Positions 51,040-59,344 of a stretch of 64,000 bases of DNA are shown piece by piece (position 1 is the stretch's first letter; the number at the start of each line of letters is the position of its first letter). The DNA comes from Nonomuraea africana (GTDB taxonomy: Bacteria; Actinomycetota; Actinomycetes; Streptosporangiales; Streptosporangiaceae). Under the pieces are notes generated by a model that saw only the letters and a program-made list of their open reading frames with translations, was not told where the DNA came from and made no database searches. The stretch covers positions 7,812,001-7,876,000 of the forward strand of contig NZ_JADBEF010000001.1 of the NCBI RefSeq assembly GCF_014873535.1, written 5' to 3'. The position numbers and the translations under genes were made by a program.

Positions 51040-51335
51040 ATCTGCCAGGCTACCGAACGGTTACTTGTGTCCCTCTTTGAGATTGCTCACAACCCCGCCC
51101 CCACCGGGGGATGGCGAGCTCCACCCGCGTGCGCGAACGTGCGGGTGGGATGGGGGCAGGCGTTCTTGGGTTCTTAGGGACGTGGGTCCATTCCTCGAAG
51201 ACCTCGCCATCTCCCGCGTGCGGGGGCGTGCCGGGTGGATGGTGCGGGCTGGGGTTCTTGGGTTTTTCCGGGGGCGGCGGCGCGTGGCCGGTGTGCGTGG
51301 GCGGTGGTCGTGGGTGGGTCACTACGCTGGCCCTC
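51040..51335. other. Leader region of the DUF4177-RidA operon
   Basis: About 295 bases divergent between the ArsA-type operon and the DUF4177 gene. It holds two diverged copies of a roughly 52-base unit, listed separately, and must carry both promoters. No gene is seen. Confidence 0.5.
51124..51267 (+). repeat. Two diverged copies of a ~52-base leader unit
   Basis: Copy 1 (51124-51175) and copy 2 (51213-51267) share CCCGCGTGCG at the start, CGTG(C)CGGGTGG in the middle and GTTCTTGGGTT(C/T)TT at the end. In copy 1 CCACCCGC and GCGGGTGG (51121-51128, 51141-51148) form an 8-bp hairpin. Position in the 5' leader suggests a structured RNA or paired protein sites; the role is unknown. Confidence 0.5.
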
Positions 51336-51491
51336 ATGAAGAAATGGGAGTACCTCACCGCCCCGGTGCTGATCCACAACACCAAGATGATTCTCGACAA
51401 CTTCGGCGCCGACGGCTGGGAACTGGTCCAGATCGTGCAGGGTCCCGACGGCCAGGGCCTGGTCGCCTACTTCAAGAGGGAGAAGGCATGA
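51336..51491 (+). CDS. DUF4177-family small protein
   Basis: 51 residues: MKKWEYLTAPVLIHN, ILDNFGADGWELVQIVQG and VAYFKREKA. The WEYLTAP and GADGWELV motifs mark DUF4177, a small beta-alpha-beta protein with unknown function. It leads the operon into RidA with a 4-base ATGA overlap. Too short for most gene callers. Confidence 0.8.
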   Translation: MKKWEYLTAPVLIHNTKMILDNFGADGWELVQIVQGPDGQGLVAYFKREKA

Positions 51492-51943
51492 CCCCCGAGG
51501 AGAAGCTGGCCGAGCTCGGCCTGACGCTGCCCGAGGTCGTGGCCCCGCTGGCGGCCTACGTCCCGGCCGTGCGCAGCGGCGACTACGTCTACACCTCGGG
51601 CCAGGTCCCGATGGTCGACGGCAAGCTGCCCCAGACCGGCAAGGTCGGCGCGGAGGTGAGCCTCGAGGAGGCTCGCGAGCTGGCGAAGATCTGCGCGCTC
51701 AACGCCCTGGCCGCGGTCAAGTCGCAGATCGGCGACCTGTCGAAGATCAAGAGGATCGTCAAGGTCGTCGTCTTCGTGGCGAGCACGCCCGACTTCACCG
51801 CCCAGCCCCAGGTCGGCAACGGCGCCAGCGAGTTGCTGCGAGACGTCCTCGGCGACCTCGGCGTGCACGCCCGCAGCGCGGTGGGCGTCACCGTGCTTCC
51901 GCTGGACGCCCCAGTGGAAGTGGAGCTGATCGCGGAGGTATAA
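51488..51943 (+). CDS. RidA family protein
   Basis: 151 residues, a YjgF/YER057c/UK114 (Rid) protein: YVPAVRSGDYVYTSGQVPM, ALNALAAVKSQIGDLSKIKR, and the substrate-binding arginine in HARSAVGVTVLPLDAPVEVE. RidA proteins hydrolyse reactive enamine/imine intermediates from PLP enzymes. Coupled to the DUF4177 gene upstream and 26 bases before the NUDIX gene. Confidence 0.88.
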   Translation: MTPEEKLAELGLTLPEVVAPLAAYVPAVRSGDYVYTSGQVPMVDGKLPQTGKVGAEVSLEEARELAKICALNALAAVKSQIGDLSKIKRIVKVVVFVASTPDFTAQPQVGNGASELLRDVLGDLGVHARSAVGVTVLPLDAPVEVELIAEV

Positions 51944-51969
51944 CCGAGTGATGTTCTGGAGGAGGTCAT

Positions 51970-52770
51970 GTGGACAACGGCATCCCGCTGCCCGGTGAGT
52001 TCGGCGAGCGAGCACGAGACATCCTGGCCGGACGGGTCCAGCCGGTCCCCCCGAGGGACGCCGCCACGGTGGTGATCCTGCGTGACAGCCCTCGCGGTCC
52101 GCAGGTCTACCTCCTCAGACGCAAGGCGAGCATGGCCTTCGCCGCCGGCGCGTACGTCTTCCCCGGCGGCTCGGTCGACCCGCGCGACACCGACCACGCG
52201 GTCGCGTGGGCCGGGCCCTCGCCGAAGGAGTGGGGCGAGGTGTTCAACGCCGACGAGAAGACCGCCAGGGGCCTGGTGTGCGCCGCTGTACGGGAGACCT
52301 TCGAGGAGTCGGGGGTGCTCCTTGCGGGTCAGGGAGAGGACACGGTCGTCGCCGACACCACCGGCGACGACTGGGAGGCCGACAGGGTCGCGCTGATCGA
52401 CAGGAGCCTGGCCTTCGCCGACTTCCTCGGCAAGCGCGGCCTGGTGCTCCGCTCCGACCTGCTCAAGCCGTGGGCGCACTGGATCACGCCGGAGATCGAG
52501 GTCAAGAGGTTCGACACCAGGTTCTTCGTCGCGGTGCTCCCCGAGGGGCAGCGCACCCGCGACGTGGGCGGGGAGGCGGACAAGGTGGTGTGGCGGCGTC
52601 CGGCCGAGGCCCTGGGCGGGGAGTTCTTCCTGATGCCGCCGACCCACCGCACGCTCACCGAGCTCTCGGCCTTCGGGAGCGTCGAGGAGGTCATGGCGGC
52701 GGAGCGGGAGATCGTCCGCATCATGCCCCGAGCGGTGGAGATCGACGGCGAGATGCGGCTGATGGCATGA
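51970..52770 (+). CDS. NUDIX hydrolase (long form)
   Basis: 266 residues from GTG 51970 with GGAGG 7 bases upstream. The NUDIX core is split by an insertion: AGAYVFPGGSVDPRD before it and AAVRETFEESGVLL (RExxEExG) after it. Such long NUDIX proteins (NUDT7/19-like) often act on CoA or nucleotide sugars. Substrate unknown. Its stop overlaps the next gene by 4 bases. Confidence 0.85.
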   Translation: MDNGIPLPGEFGERARDILAGRVQPVPPRDAATVVILRDSPRGPQVYLLRRKASMAFAAGAYVFPGGSVDPRDTDHAVAWAGPSPKEWGEVFNADEKTARGLVCAAVRETFEESGVLLAGQGEDTVVADTTGDDWEADRVALIDRSLAFADFLGKRGLVLRSDLLKPWAHWITPEIEVKRFDTRFFVAVLPEGQRTRDVGGEADKVVWRRPAEALGGEFFLMPPTHRTLTELSAFGSVEEVMAAEREIVRIMPRAVEIDGEMRLMA

Positions 52771-53555
52771 GCGGTCTGTACCTCCCGCTGGCGGGCCCCG
52801 ACGGCATCCGCACCGACCACGCGGAGAACCTGCTGGCGCCCAACCCTTCGGAGATGACCCTGGAGGGGACCAACACCTGGGTGATCGGCACGGACGAGGT
52901 GGTCGTCGTCGATCCCGGCCCCGATGACGAAGCGCATCTCCAGCGGATCGTCCGGCACCTGGGTCGGCGCAGGGTCGTCCAGATCCTGCTGACGCACGGC
53001 CACCACGACCACAGCGGCGGCGCAGGACGCCTCGCCGAGCTGGTCGGCGCGCCCGTGCGGGCGCTCGACCCGCGGCACCGGCTGGGTGACGAGGGGCTGT
53101 CCGACGGCGACGTGATCGAGGTCGGCGGCCTGGAACTGAGGGTGTACGGCACGCCGGGGCACTCGTTCGACTCGCTGTGCTTCTGGCTGCCCGCGGATCT
53201 CGCCATGCTGACCGGCGACACCGTGCTGGGCAGGGGCACGACGGTGATCGCCCACGACGGGAACCTGGCCGACTACCTGCGCACGCTCGACCGGCTGCGC
53301 GCCGCGGCCGAGGAGCTGGGAGCCGAGACGCTGCTGCCGGGACACGGGCCCGCGCTCGCCGACCCGCTGCACGCGCTCGACGGCTACATCGCCCACCGGC
53401 GCGAGCGCCTCGACCAGATCAGGGCGGCGAGGGCATCAGGCGCCACGACGCCGCGCGAGATCGTGGAGATCGTCTACGCGGACGTCGACAGGGCACTGTG
53501 GTTCGCCGCCGAGATGTCCGTGCGCGCCCAGCTCGACTACCTGGACCGGTTGTAG
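52767..53555 (+). CDS. MBL-fold hydrolase (LACTB2/glyoxalase II-like)
   Basis: 262 residues. Metal motif H77-G-H79-H-D81-H82, TPGHSFDSL, a GDTVLGRGTT ligand site and LLPGHGPA, followed by a helical C-terminal domain (ERLDQIRAARASGATTP... ADVDRALWFAAEMS), the layout of LACTB2-like endoribonucleases and glyoxalase II. Substrate cannot be told. Coupled to the NUDIX gene; its last 19 bases overlap the convergent crp gene. Confidence 0.88.
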   Translation: MSGLYLPLAGPDGIRTDHAENLLAPNPSEMTLEGTNTWVIGTDEVVVVDPGPDDEAHLQRIVRHLGRRRVVQILLTHGHHDHSGGAGRLAELVGAPVRALDPRHRLGDEGLSDGDVIEVGGLELRVYGTPGHSFDSLCFWLPADLAMLTGDTVLGRGTTVIAHDGNLADYLRTLDRLRAAAEELGAETLLPGHGPALADPLHALDGYIAHRRERLDQIRAARASGATTPREIVEIVYADVDRALWFAAEMSVRAQLDYLDRL

Positions 53556-54217
53556 AGCCGTTCCATGTCGAGGATGACCACGGCCTTGGCCTCGATGCGC
53601 AGCCAGCCGCGCTGAGCGAAGTCGGCCAGCGCCTTGTTGACCGTCTCCCTCGAGGCGCCGACCAGCTGCGCCAGCTCCTCCTGGGTGAGGTCGTGGTGGA
53701 CGCGCAGGCCGTCGTCGGTCTTGGTGCCGAAGCGCTCGGCCAGGTCGAGCAGCGCCTTGGCCACGCGTCCCGGCACATCGGTGAAGACCAGGTCGGCCAG
53801 CACGTCGTTGGTGCGGCGCAGCCGCTGCGCCAGCGCGCGCAGCAGGTGGAGCGCCACCTCGGGGCGGCCGGTCAGCCATGGCCGCAGGTCGTCGTGGCCG
53901 AGCCCGGCCAGCCTGACATCGGTCAGCGCGGAGGCGGTCGCGGTACGCGGGCGTGGGTCGAACAGTGACAGCTCGCCGAACATCTCGCTCGGCCCGAGCA
54001 CGCTCAACAGGTTCTCGCGGCCGTCAGGGGCCGTGCGCGACAGCTTGATCTTGCCGTCGAGAACGACGTAGAGCCGGTCACCGGTCTCGTTCTCGCTGAA
54101 CAGGGTCTGACCCTTGGACAGCTGAACCTCGGTGATGCTCGTGCGCAGCGCGGCGGCGCTCTCGCGGTCGAGCGCGGCGAACAGGGGGGCCTTGCCCAGC
54201 ACGTCTTCGGTGTTCAC
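53537..54217 (-). CDS. crp: Crp/Fnr-family transcription regulator
   Basis: 226 residues. The cyclic-nucleotide-binding domain has GELSLFDPRPRTATASALTD, the phosphate-binding cassette with Glu and Arg for cAMP; the DNA-binding winged helix has LTQEELAQLVGASRETVNKAL. Size and sequence match actinobacterial Crp, which controls germination and metabolism in streptomycetes. A weak GTG-n8-CAC half-site pair lies at 54239-54252 just before the start and may mediate autoregulation. Confidence 0.9.
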   Translation of the reverse strand: MNTEDVLGKAPLFAALDRESAAALRTSITEVQLSKGQTLFSENETGDRLYVVLDGKIKLSRTAPDGRENLLSVLGPSEMFGELSLFDPRPRTATASALTDVRLAGLGHDDLRPWLTGRPEVALHLLRALAQRLRRTNDVLADLVFTDVPGRVAKALLDLAERFGTKTDDGLRVHHDLTQEELAQLVGASRETVNKALADFAQRGWLRIEAKAVVILDMERLYNRSR

Positions 54218-54410
54218 TCTGCCTCCTCAGCAGCCATTGTGACCTACCCCACTGCAGAGGTCAGGAGTGACCCATGCGAAAAGGCTCAAGGGGACGCCAC
54301 CTGCTGGTCGCCACGAAGTTCCCTGGACGGAGTTTACGGACTGAACGCGACAAAGCGTTACTCAACGGATCGCTTCCCCCGCACGTAGCCGCTGGCCATA
54401 CGCTTGCGGG

Positions 54411-55106
54411 ATGGAGACCCGGCTGGCGCTGGTACGGCGGGCGCGACGGATGAACAGGATCCTCGCCGAGACCTACCCCGACGCGCACTGTGAGCTCGAC
54501 TTCACCAACCCCCTCGAGCTGCTGGTTGCCACGATCCTGTCGGCGCAGTGCACGGACAAGCGCGTCAACATGGTCACGCCCACGCTGTTCGCGAAGTACC
54601 CGACCGTCGACGACTACGCAGGCGCGGACCCGTCCGAGATGGAAGAGATCATCAAGTCCACCGGGTTCTTCAGGGCGAAGACCAACAGCATCATCGGGAT
54701 GGCCCAGGCGATATCCGCGAAGCACGGCGGCGTCGTGCCCGGCCGCCTCGCCGACCTGGTCGCCCTGCCCGGAGTGGGCCGCAAGACCGCCAACGTGGTG
54801 CTCGGCAACGCCTTCGGCGTGCCGGGTCTGACCGTCGACACGCACTTCCAGCGGCTGGTGCGGCGCTTCGGCTGGACCGAGGAGGCGGACCCGGTGAAGA
54901 TCGAGCGGGTGGTGGGGGAGCTGATCCCCAAGCGCGAGTGGACCGTGTTCTCGCACCGGGTGATCTGGCACGGCCGGCGCATCTGCCACGCCCGCAGGCC
55001 GGCCTGCGGGGTGTGCCCCCTGGCGGCGCTCTGCCCCTCGTACGGCACCGGCCCCACCGAGACGGGTCAGGCGGCCAAGCTCGTCAGGTCGGGTCCCTTC
55101 TCGTAG
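54411..55106 (+). CDS. nth: Endonuclease III
   Basis: 231 residues. Helix-hairpin-helix LPGVGRKTANVVLG with the catalytic Lys, the catalytic Asp in TVDTHFQRL, and a C-terminal 4Fe-4S site C-x6-C-x2-C-x5-C (CHARRPACGVCPLAALC). A bifunctional DNA glycosylase/AP lyase that removes oxidised pyrimidines in base-excision repair. Divergent from crp; about 190 bases lie between them. Confidence 0.95.
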   Translation: METRLALVRRARRMNRILAETYPDAHCELDFTNPLELLVATILSAQCTDKRVNMVTPTLFAKYPTVDDYAGADPSEMEEIIKSTGFFRAKTNSIIGMAQAISAKHGGVVPGRLADLVALPGVGRKTANVVLGNAFGVPGLTVDTHFQRLVRRFGWTEEADPVKIERVVGELIPKREWTVFSHRVIWHGRRICHARRPACGVCPLAALCPSYGTGPTETGQAAKLVRSGPFS

Positions 55107-55145
55107 CTGACAGGACCGGGCGAGGGAAGCCCGGAAAGGCGTGAT

Positions 55146-55808
55146 GTGTTGGAGTCAGACGTGACCGACGTCCCCGCATGGCTGGACAGGCTGGCCGCCC
55201 GAGCCGTCCACACCCCCGTCCCCCAAGGGCTGCGCCCGCCCGCTCGTGGCGGGCGGCCCGCCGCGGTGCTGATGCTCTTCGGCGAGGGCCCCGACGGCCC
55301 CGACCTGCTCCTCATCCAGCGCAGCTCGCGCGGTCGCAGGCACGCGGGCCAGCCCGCCTTTCCCGGCGGCGGCGTCGATCCCGAGGACGGCGGGCCCGTG
55401 GGCGCGGCGCTGCGGGAGGCCGCCGAGGAGACGGGAATCGATCCCGCGGGGGTCAAGGTGCTCTGCACCCTCCCCGAGCTGTTCGTCTGGCGCAGCGACA
55501 ACCGGGTCACCCCTGTCATCGGCTGGTGGCACACGCCCTCCGCGCACTACGCCGCGGCTCCCGACGAGGTCGAGTCCGTGGAGCGGGTCCCGATCGCCGA
55601 GCTGGTCGATCCGGCCAACCGGATCATCCTGCGCACCCCGACGGGGCACCAGGCTCCCGCCTTCAAGGTGCGCGGGCTGCTGGTGTGGGGGTTCACCGCG
55701 ATGGTGCTCGACGCGGTGCTGCGCGAAGGCGGCCTGGAGCGGCCGTGGGACACCGGCAGGGTGGAGGACCTACCCCCCGACGTCCTCGACCTGGCTGCCC
55801 GTGGCTAG
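55146..55808 (+). CDS. NUDIX CoA pyrophosphatase-like
   Basis: 220 residues from GTG 55146 with GGAAAGG 7 bases upstream; a GTG at 55161 is also possible. The UPF0035/CoA signature LLLIQRSSRGRRHAGQPAFPGG precedes a full NUDIX box with GGGVDPEDGG and REAAEETGI. Enzymes with this pair of motifs cleave CoA to 3',5'-ADP and phosphopantetheine. It follows nth by 39 bases on the same strand. The 3' end overlaps the HEAT gene. Confidence 0.88.
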   Translation: MLESDVTDVPAWLDRLAARAVHTPVPQGLRPPARGGRPAAVLMLFGEGPDGPDLLLIQRSSRGRRHAGQPAFPGGGVDPEDGGPVGAALREAAEETGIDPAGVKVLCTLPELFVWRSDNRVTPVIGWWHTPSAHYAAAPDEVESVERVPIAELVDPANRIILRTPTGHQAPAFKVRGLLVWGFTAMVLDAVLREGGLERPWDTGRVEDLPPDVLDLAARG

Positions 55809-56285
55809 CGCCAGCCCGAGCGTCGCCCAGTCGGCCACGTCGTCGTCGCTGTCACGCATGAGCGCGCGCAGCGCGGCGAGCCCGGTCGGATCGGGCGGCC
55901 GGCCGCACACGTTCGGCAGCGCGTAGGCGGCGCCGTACCTCACCCTGGCATCCGGGTGGCCCGACAGTTCGATCACCGAGGGCAGGGAGCGCGGGTCGCC
56001 GAGGTGGCCGAAGGCGATCAGCACGGAGAAGAGCACCATGGGGTCGTCCTCGCTGGCGGCCAGGAAGCGCAGCACGGGCAGCGCCCTGTCCTTGAAGGTG
56101 GCCAGCTGGCCCATGATGTCGATGCCCAGCAGGCGTTCGGCGACCTGCTGCCCCGCGCACAGCCGCCTGGCCTCCGTGAAGGTCTCCAGATCGCCCCGTT
56201 CCTGTAGCGTGGAGATCACATGCCAGCGAACGGGGCCGCCGGGATCGGTGTCGCCAAGTGCTGCCTCGATGAGATCGCGCATCAT
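55770..56285 (-). CDS. HEAT-repeat protein
   Basis: 171 residues, nearly all helical, with HEAT-type units: VLRFLAASEDDPMVLFSVLI, AFGHLGDPRSLPSVIELSGH, PDARVRYGAAYALPNVCGRP and ALMRDSDDDVADWATLGLAL. A scaffold or adaptor, possibly binding proteins or nucleic acid. It ends inside the convergent NUDIX gene and lies 79 bases from marP, divergent. Partner unknown. Confidence 0.75.
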   Translation of the reverse strand: MMRDLIEAALGDTDPGGPVRWHVISTLQERGDLETFTEARRLCAGQQVAERLLGIDIMGQLATFKDRALPVLRFLAASEDDPMVLFSVLIAFGHLGDPRSLPSVIELSGHPDARVRYGAAYALPNVCGRPPDPTGLAALRALMRDSDDDVADWATLGLALATGSQVEDVGG

Positions 56286-56364
56286 TTAGAGGGTATTTCC
56301 GCCGCCGGGGCCGTCGTAGCCGAAGACGTGCACGCTTGACCGTCCCGGTGGATACCTTTGAAGC

Positions 56365-57558
56365 GTGCGCGGTGATCTGCTCGACCTCATTCTGATCGGC
56401 CTCGTGATCGCCTTCGGCATCTCGGGTTACCGCCAGGGCTTCGTCATCGGCGCCTTCAGCTTCGTGGGGTTCATCGGCGGGGCCCTGCTCGGCATCTTCA
56501 TCGCGCCGCCGATCTCCAAGGCCGTGGTCGAGGGGGAGACCGAACAGGCGCTGCTCGCGATCGTCATCGTCTTCCTGACCGCGACCGTCGGCCAGTTCGC
56601 CTCCTCCACCATCGGGGCGGTGGTCCGCAGCCACGTCACCTGGGAGCCCGCCAGGGTCGCCGACGCCGTGGGCGGCACGTTCGCCAGCGCGCTGTCGGTG
56701 CTGGTCATCGCCTGGCTCATCGGGTCGCTGATCGTCTCCACGTCCTTCACCGTGCTCAGCACCCAGGTAAAAGACTCCCTGCTGCTCAACACCGTCGACC
56801 AGGCGCTGCCCGAGGCCGTGCGCAACTGGCGGCCGCCGTTCAAGGACTTCATCGACAGGTCCGAATTCCCTCCCGTCTTCGACGCCATCGCCAACGGGCC
56901 CTTCGTCGAGGTGGACCCGCCGGCGCCGCGCAGCCAGCTGCAGGGTCCCAAGCTGCAGCGGGCCCAGCGGGCCATCGTCAAGGTCCAGGGCACCGCGCCG
57001 AGCTGCAGCAAGCGCATCGAGGGCACCGGCTTCGTCTACGCTCCCGACCGCATCATGACCAACGCGCACGTGGTCGCCGGCGTCACCAGAGACCTGCGCG
57101 TCACCACGCACGACAACAGGTCGCTCGAGGCCGAGGTCGTGGTCTACAACCCCAAGCGCGACATCGCCATCCTCCACGTGCCCAACCTGGGCGTCCAGCA
57201 CCTGGTCTTCGACAGCACCGCGGAGAAGGGCGACAACGCGATCATCGCGGGCTTCCCCAAGGGCCAGGGCTTCACCGCCGAGGGCGCCCGCATCCGCGTC
57301 AAGCAGATGGCCAAGGGGCCCGACATCTACCGCAGCAGCGAGGTCGAGCGCGAGGTCTACGCGATCCGCGGCAAGGTCCTGCCCGGCAACTCCGGCGGCC
57401 CGCTGCTGACCGTCGAGGGCAAGGTGTTCGGCGTCATCTTCGCCGCGGCCACCAACCAGGCCGAGACCGGCTACGTGCTGACGGCGGGCGAGGTCAGGCC
57501 CGACGCGGTCAAGGGCCAGAACGACACGACGCCCGCCGACACCATGGAGTGCGACTAG
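56365..57558 (+). CDS. marP: Membrane-anchored serine protease MarP
   Basis: 397 residues from GTG 56365. A CvpA-like N-terminal half with four membrane helices (LLDLILIGLVIAFGISGYR to about 130) is followed by an extracytoplasmic trypsin-like domain: H235 in NAHVVAG, D266 in KRDIAIL and S343 in GNSGGPLL. The triad positions almost equal those of Mycobacterium MarP (H235, D264, S343). The two cysteines at about 213 and 396 may form the redox switch known there. MarP protects against acid by controlling envelope proteins. Confidence 0.93.
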   Translation: MRGDLLDLILIGLVIAFGISGYRQGFVIGAFSFVGFIGGALLGIFIAPPISKAVVEGETEQALLAIVIVFLTATVGQFASSTIGAVVRSHVTWEPARVADAVGGTFASALSVLVIAWLIGSLIVSTSFTVLSTQVKDSLLLNTVDQALPEAVRNWRPPFKDFIDRSEFPPVFDAIANGPFVEVDPPAPRSQLQGPKLQRAQRAIVKVQGTAPSCSKRIEGTGFVYAPDRIMTNAHVVAGVTRDLRVTTHDNRSLEAEVVVYNPKRDIAILHVPNLGVQHLVFDSTAEKGDNAIIAGFPKGQGFTAEGARIRVKQMAKGPDIYRSSEVEREVYAIRGKVLPGNSGGPLLTVEGKVFGVIFAAATNQAETGYVLTAGEVRPDAVKGQNDTTPADTMECD

Positions 57559-57996
57559 CTACAGCGCGGCGGCGACGGCGTCGATCGCCGCCTCGGGGTC
57601 GCTGTCCTCCCGCAGCGCCAGCGCCACCCCCGCCACCTCCTCGTACGGCCTGCCGTACCGCTGGATCCGCGCGGCGCCACGGGCCAGCAGCGTGAGCGCG
57701 CCCCGCCCGTTGCCGCGCTGCAGGTGGGTGAGGCCCACGCAGATCTGCGCCAGCCCCTGCCACAGCTCACGCTCCTGCTCGGGGGCGCACTTCCACCTGC
57801 CCTCGAAGACCTCGTGCGCGTGGAAGGGCCGGTGCGCGCCGAGGAGGGCCATGGCGTCGGTCATGGCCTGCTCGGCGCTGGGCGCGTAGTCGTCGGGGAC
57901 GCGCTCGACGCCCTCGGCGCCGTGCGGGAGCGGCCTGCCGTACTCGTCGCGCGGTCTGGCGTTGCGCGGACGGCCCTGCGGGTCCCTGTCCCTCAT
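57559..57996 (-). CDS. DUF309 family protein
   Basis: 145 residues from ATG 57996. The DUF309 signature is FHAHEVFEGRWK followed by ELWQGLAQICVGLTHLQRGN. The HxxHEVxExxW core is thought to bind metal; the activity is unknown. A charged, disordered start (MRDRDPQGRPRNARPRD) precedes the domain. Its ATG overlaps the stop of the epoxide-hydrolase-like gene by 4 bases. Confidence 0.88.
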   Translation of the reverse strand: MRDRDPQGRPRNARPRDEYGRPLPHGAEGVERVPDDYAPSAEQAMTDAMALLGAHRPFHAHEVFEGRWKCAPEQERELWQGLAQICVGLTHLQRGNGRGALTLLARGAARIQRYGRPYEEVAGVALALREDSDPEAAIDAVAAAL

Positions 57997-58910
57997 CGGT
58001 CGGGCTCGGGGTCGGCCAGCCACGCCAGCAGCTCGGCGTCGAACACCTCGGGCGCCTCCTCGTGGGGGAAGTGGCCCGTGCCCTCGAGCAGCCGCCACCG
58101 GTACGGCGCGGCCACGTAGCGGCTCGAGCCCTGCGCGGTGCGCGGCAGGATGCATCGGTCGAGCGCGCCGTGCAGCTGCAGAGTGGGTGCCTCGACCTCG
58201 GTGCGCATGGCGCGGGCGTAGCGCAGGCCGTCGGGACGCACCTGGGAGCGGCCGAACCAGCGGTGGTACTCCAGCGCGCAGTGCGCGACGGTGGGGATGC
58301 CGAAGGCCTCCCGGTAGACGCGCGAGGTGTCCTCTTCGGGCCAGCCCGGCCGCGACCAGGTATCGAGCAGCTGCCCGACCAGCTCGCCCTCGCGACGGGT
58401 CAGCCGCCGCTCAGGCAGGAACGGAAGCTGGAAGCCCAGGGTGTAGCCGCTGGCCCTGAGCTGGCCGAACGGGTCGGTCAGCAGCGCGCCGCGCAGGCGG
58501 AGCGGATGCGGCGCCGACACCGCTACCAGGCGGTGCACGGACTTGGGGTCGGTCACGGCCATCGTCCAGGCCAGCAGCCCGCCCCAGTCGTGGCCGACGA
58601 CGATGGCGCCGGTCTCCCCGAGCGCGCGGATCAGGCCCGTGGCGTCGCCCGCCAGGGTGGGCAGGTCGTAGCCGCGCGGCGGCTTGTCGCTGCCGCCGTA
58701 GCCGCGCAGGTCGACGGCGACGGCCCGGTAACCGGCCGCGGCCAGGCTCTCGAGCTGCCGCCGCCAGGTCCACCAGAACTGCGGGAAGCCGTGCAACAGC
58801 AGCACGAGTGGCCCTTCACCCGCCTCCACGACGTGGAACCGGGTGCCGCCCGCGTGGACGCTCCGATGCGTCCACGGCCCGTCGAGGTGGACGAAGCTCT
58901 CGTCAGGCAT
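57993..58910 (-). CDS. Epoxide-hydrolase-like alpha/beta hydrolase
   Basis: 305 residues. HGFPQFWWTWRRQL (oxyanion HGxP), nucleophile Asp in VVGHDWGGLLAW, and C-terminal LEGTGHFPHEEAP with the catalytic His. An Asp nucleophile within GHDWGG is typical of epoxide hydrolases and haloalkane dehalogenases; the two cap Tyr residues of epoxide hydrolases cannot be placed with confidence. Overlaps the upstream holin-like gene by 8 bases. Substrate unknown. Confidence 0.85.
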   Translation of the reverse strand: MPDESFVHLDGPWTHRSVHAGGTRFHVVEAGEGPLVLLLHGFPQFWWTWRRQLESLAAAGYRAVAVDLRGYGGSDKPPRGYDLPTLAGDATGLIRALGETGAIVVGHDWGGLLAWTMAVTDPKSVHRLVAVSAPHPLRLRGALLTDPFGQLRASGYTLGFQLPFLPERRLTRREGELVGQLLDTWSRPGWPEEDTSRVYREAFGIPTVAHCALEYHRWFGRSQVRPDGLRYARAMRTEVEAPTLQLHGALDRCILPRTAQGSSRYVAAPYRWRLLEGTGHFPHEEAPEVFDAELLAWLADPEPDR

Positions 58911-59313
58911 CGGGTTTCACCAGCTCGCCGTCCGGGGTGGCGATCTCCTTCAGGCCCTTCAGCGACCTGGTGGTGCGCTTCATCCCCGCCAGCCCCTTCA
59001 GCTTGCGAATCCCGACGAACACCAGCAGACCTGCCACGATCAGGTAGAACACCGTCACGATCGTGAAGGCGAGCCACTGGGTCAGGCCGATCTCCACGAG
59101 CACGTACGCGATCGCGAAGGAGGCCAGGATCAGGCACAGGTGGGCCATGAAGGCGGCCGCCGCGAACAGCCCGGCGGCCGTGCCGACCCGCTTGGCGTCG
59201 AACCTGAGTTCGGCCTTGGCCAGCTCGATCTCCGAGCGGACCAGCGTGGAGATGTGGCTGCTCGCCTGGGCGACGAGGGCGCCAAGGGATTCTTCCTCGG
59301 AAGTCTGCGGCAT
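58903..59313 (-). CDS. Phage-holin-family (Holin-X/DUF1469-like) membrane protein
   Basis: 136 residues. A helical N-terminus (SLGALVAQASSHISTLVRSE IELAKAEL) is followed by two hydrophobic helices (AAGLFAAAAFMAHLCLILAS and the FTIVTVFYLIVAGLLVFVGI segment) and a basic tail. This is the common actinobacterial 'phage holin family' protein, not a real phage gene; function unknown. First gene of the operon with the hydrolase and DUF309. Confidence 0.8.
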   Translation of the reverse strand: MPQTSEEESLGALVAQASSHISTLVRSEIELAKAELRFDAKRVGTAAGLFAAAAFMAHLCLILASFAIAYVLVEIGLTQWLAFTIVTVFYLIVAGLLVFVGIRKLKGLAGMKRTTRSLKGLKEIATPDGELVKPDA

Positions 59314-59344
59314 GAACGTCTCCTATCGGGGCCAGGTGCCCGTG

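Noticed and set aside
58903..59313. Prophage inferred from a holin-family protein
   Set aside because: It is a common chromosomal membrane protein in an operon with housekeeping hydrolases; no other phage genes are present.
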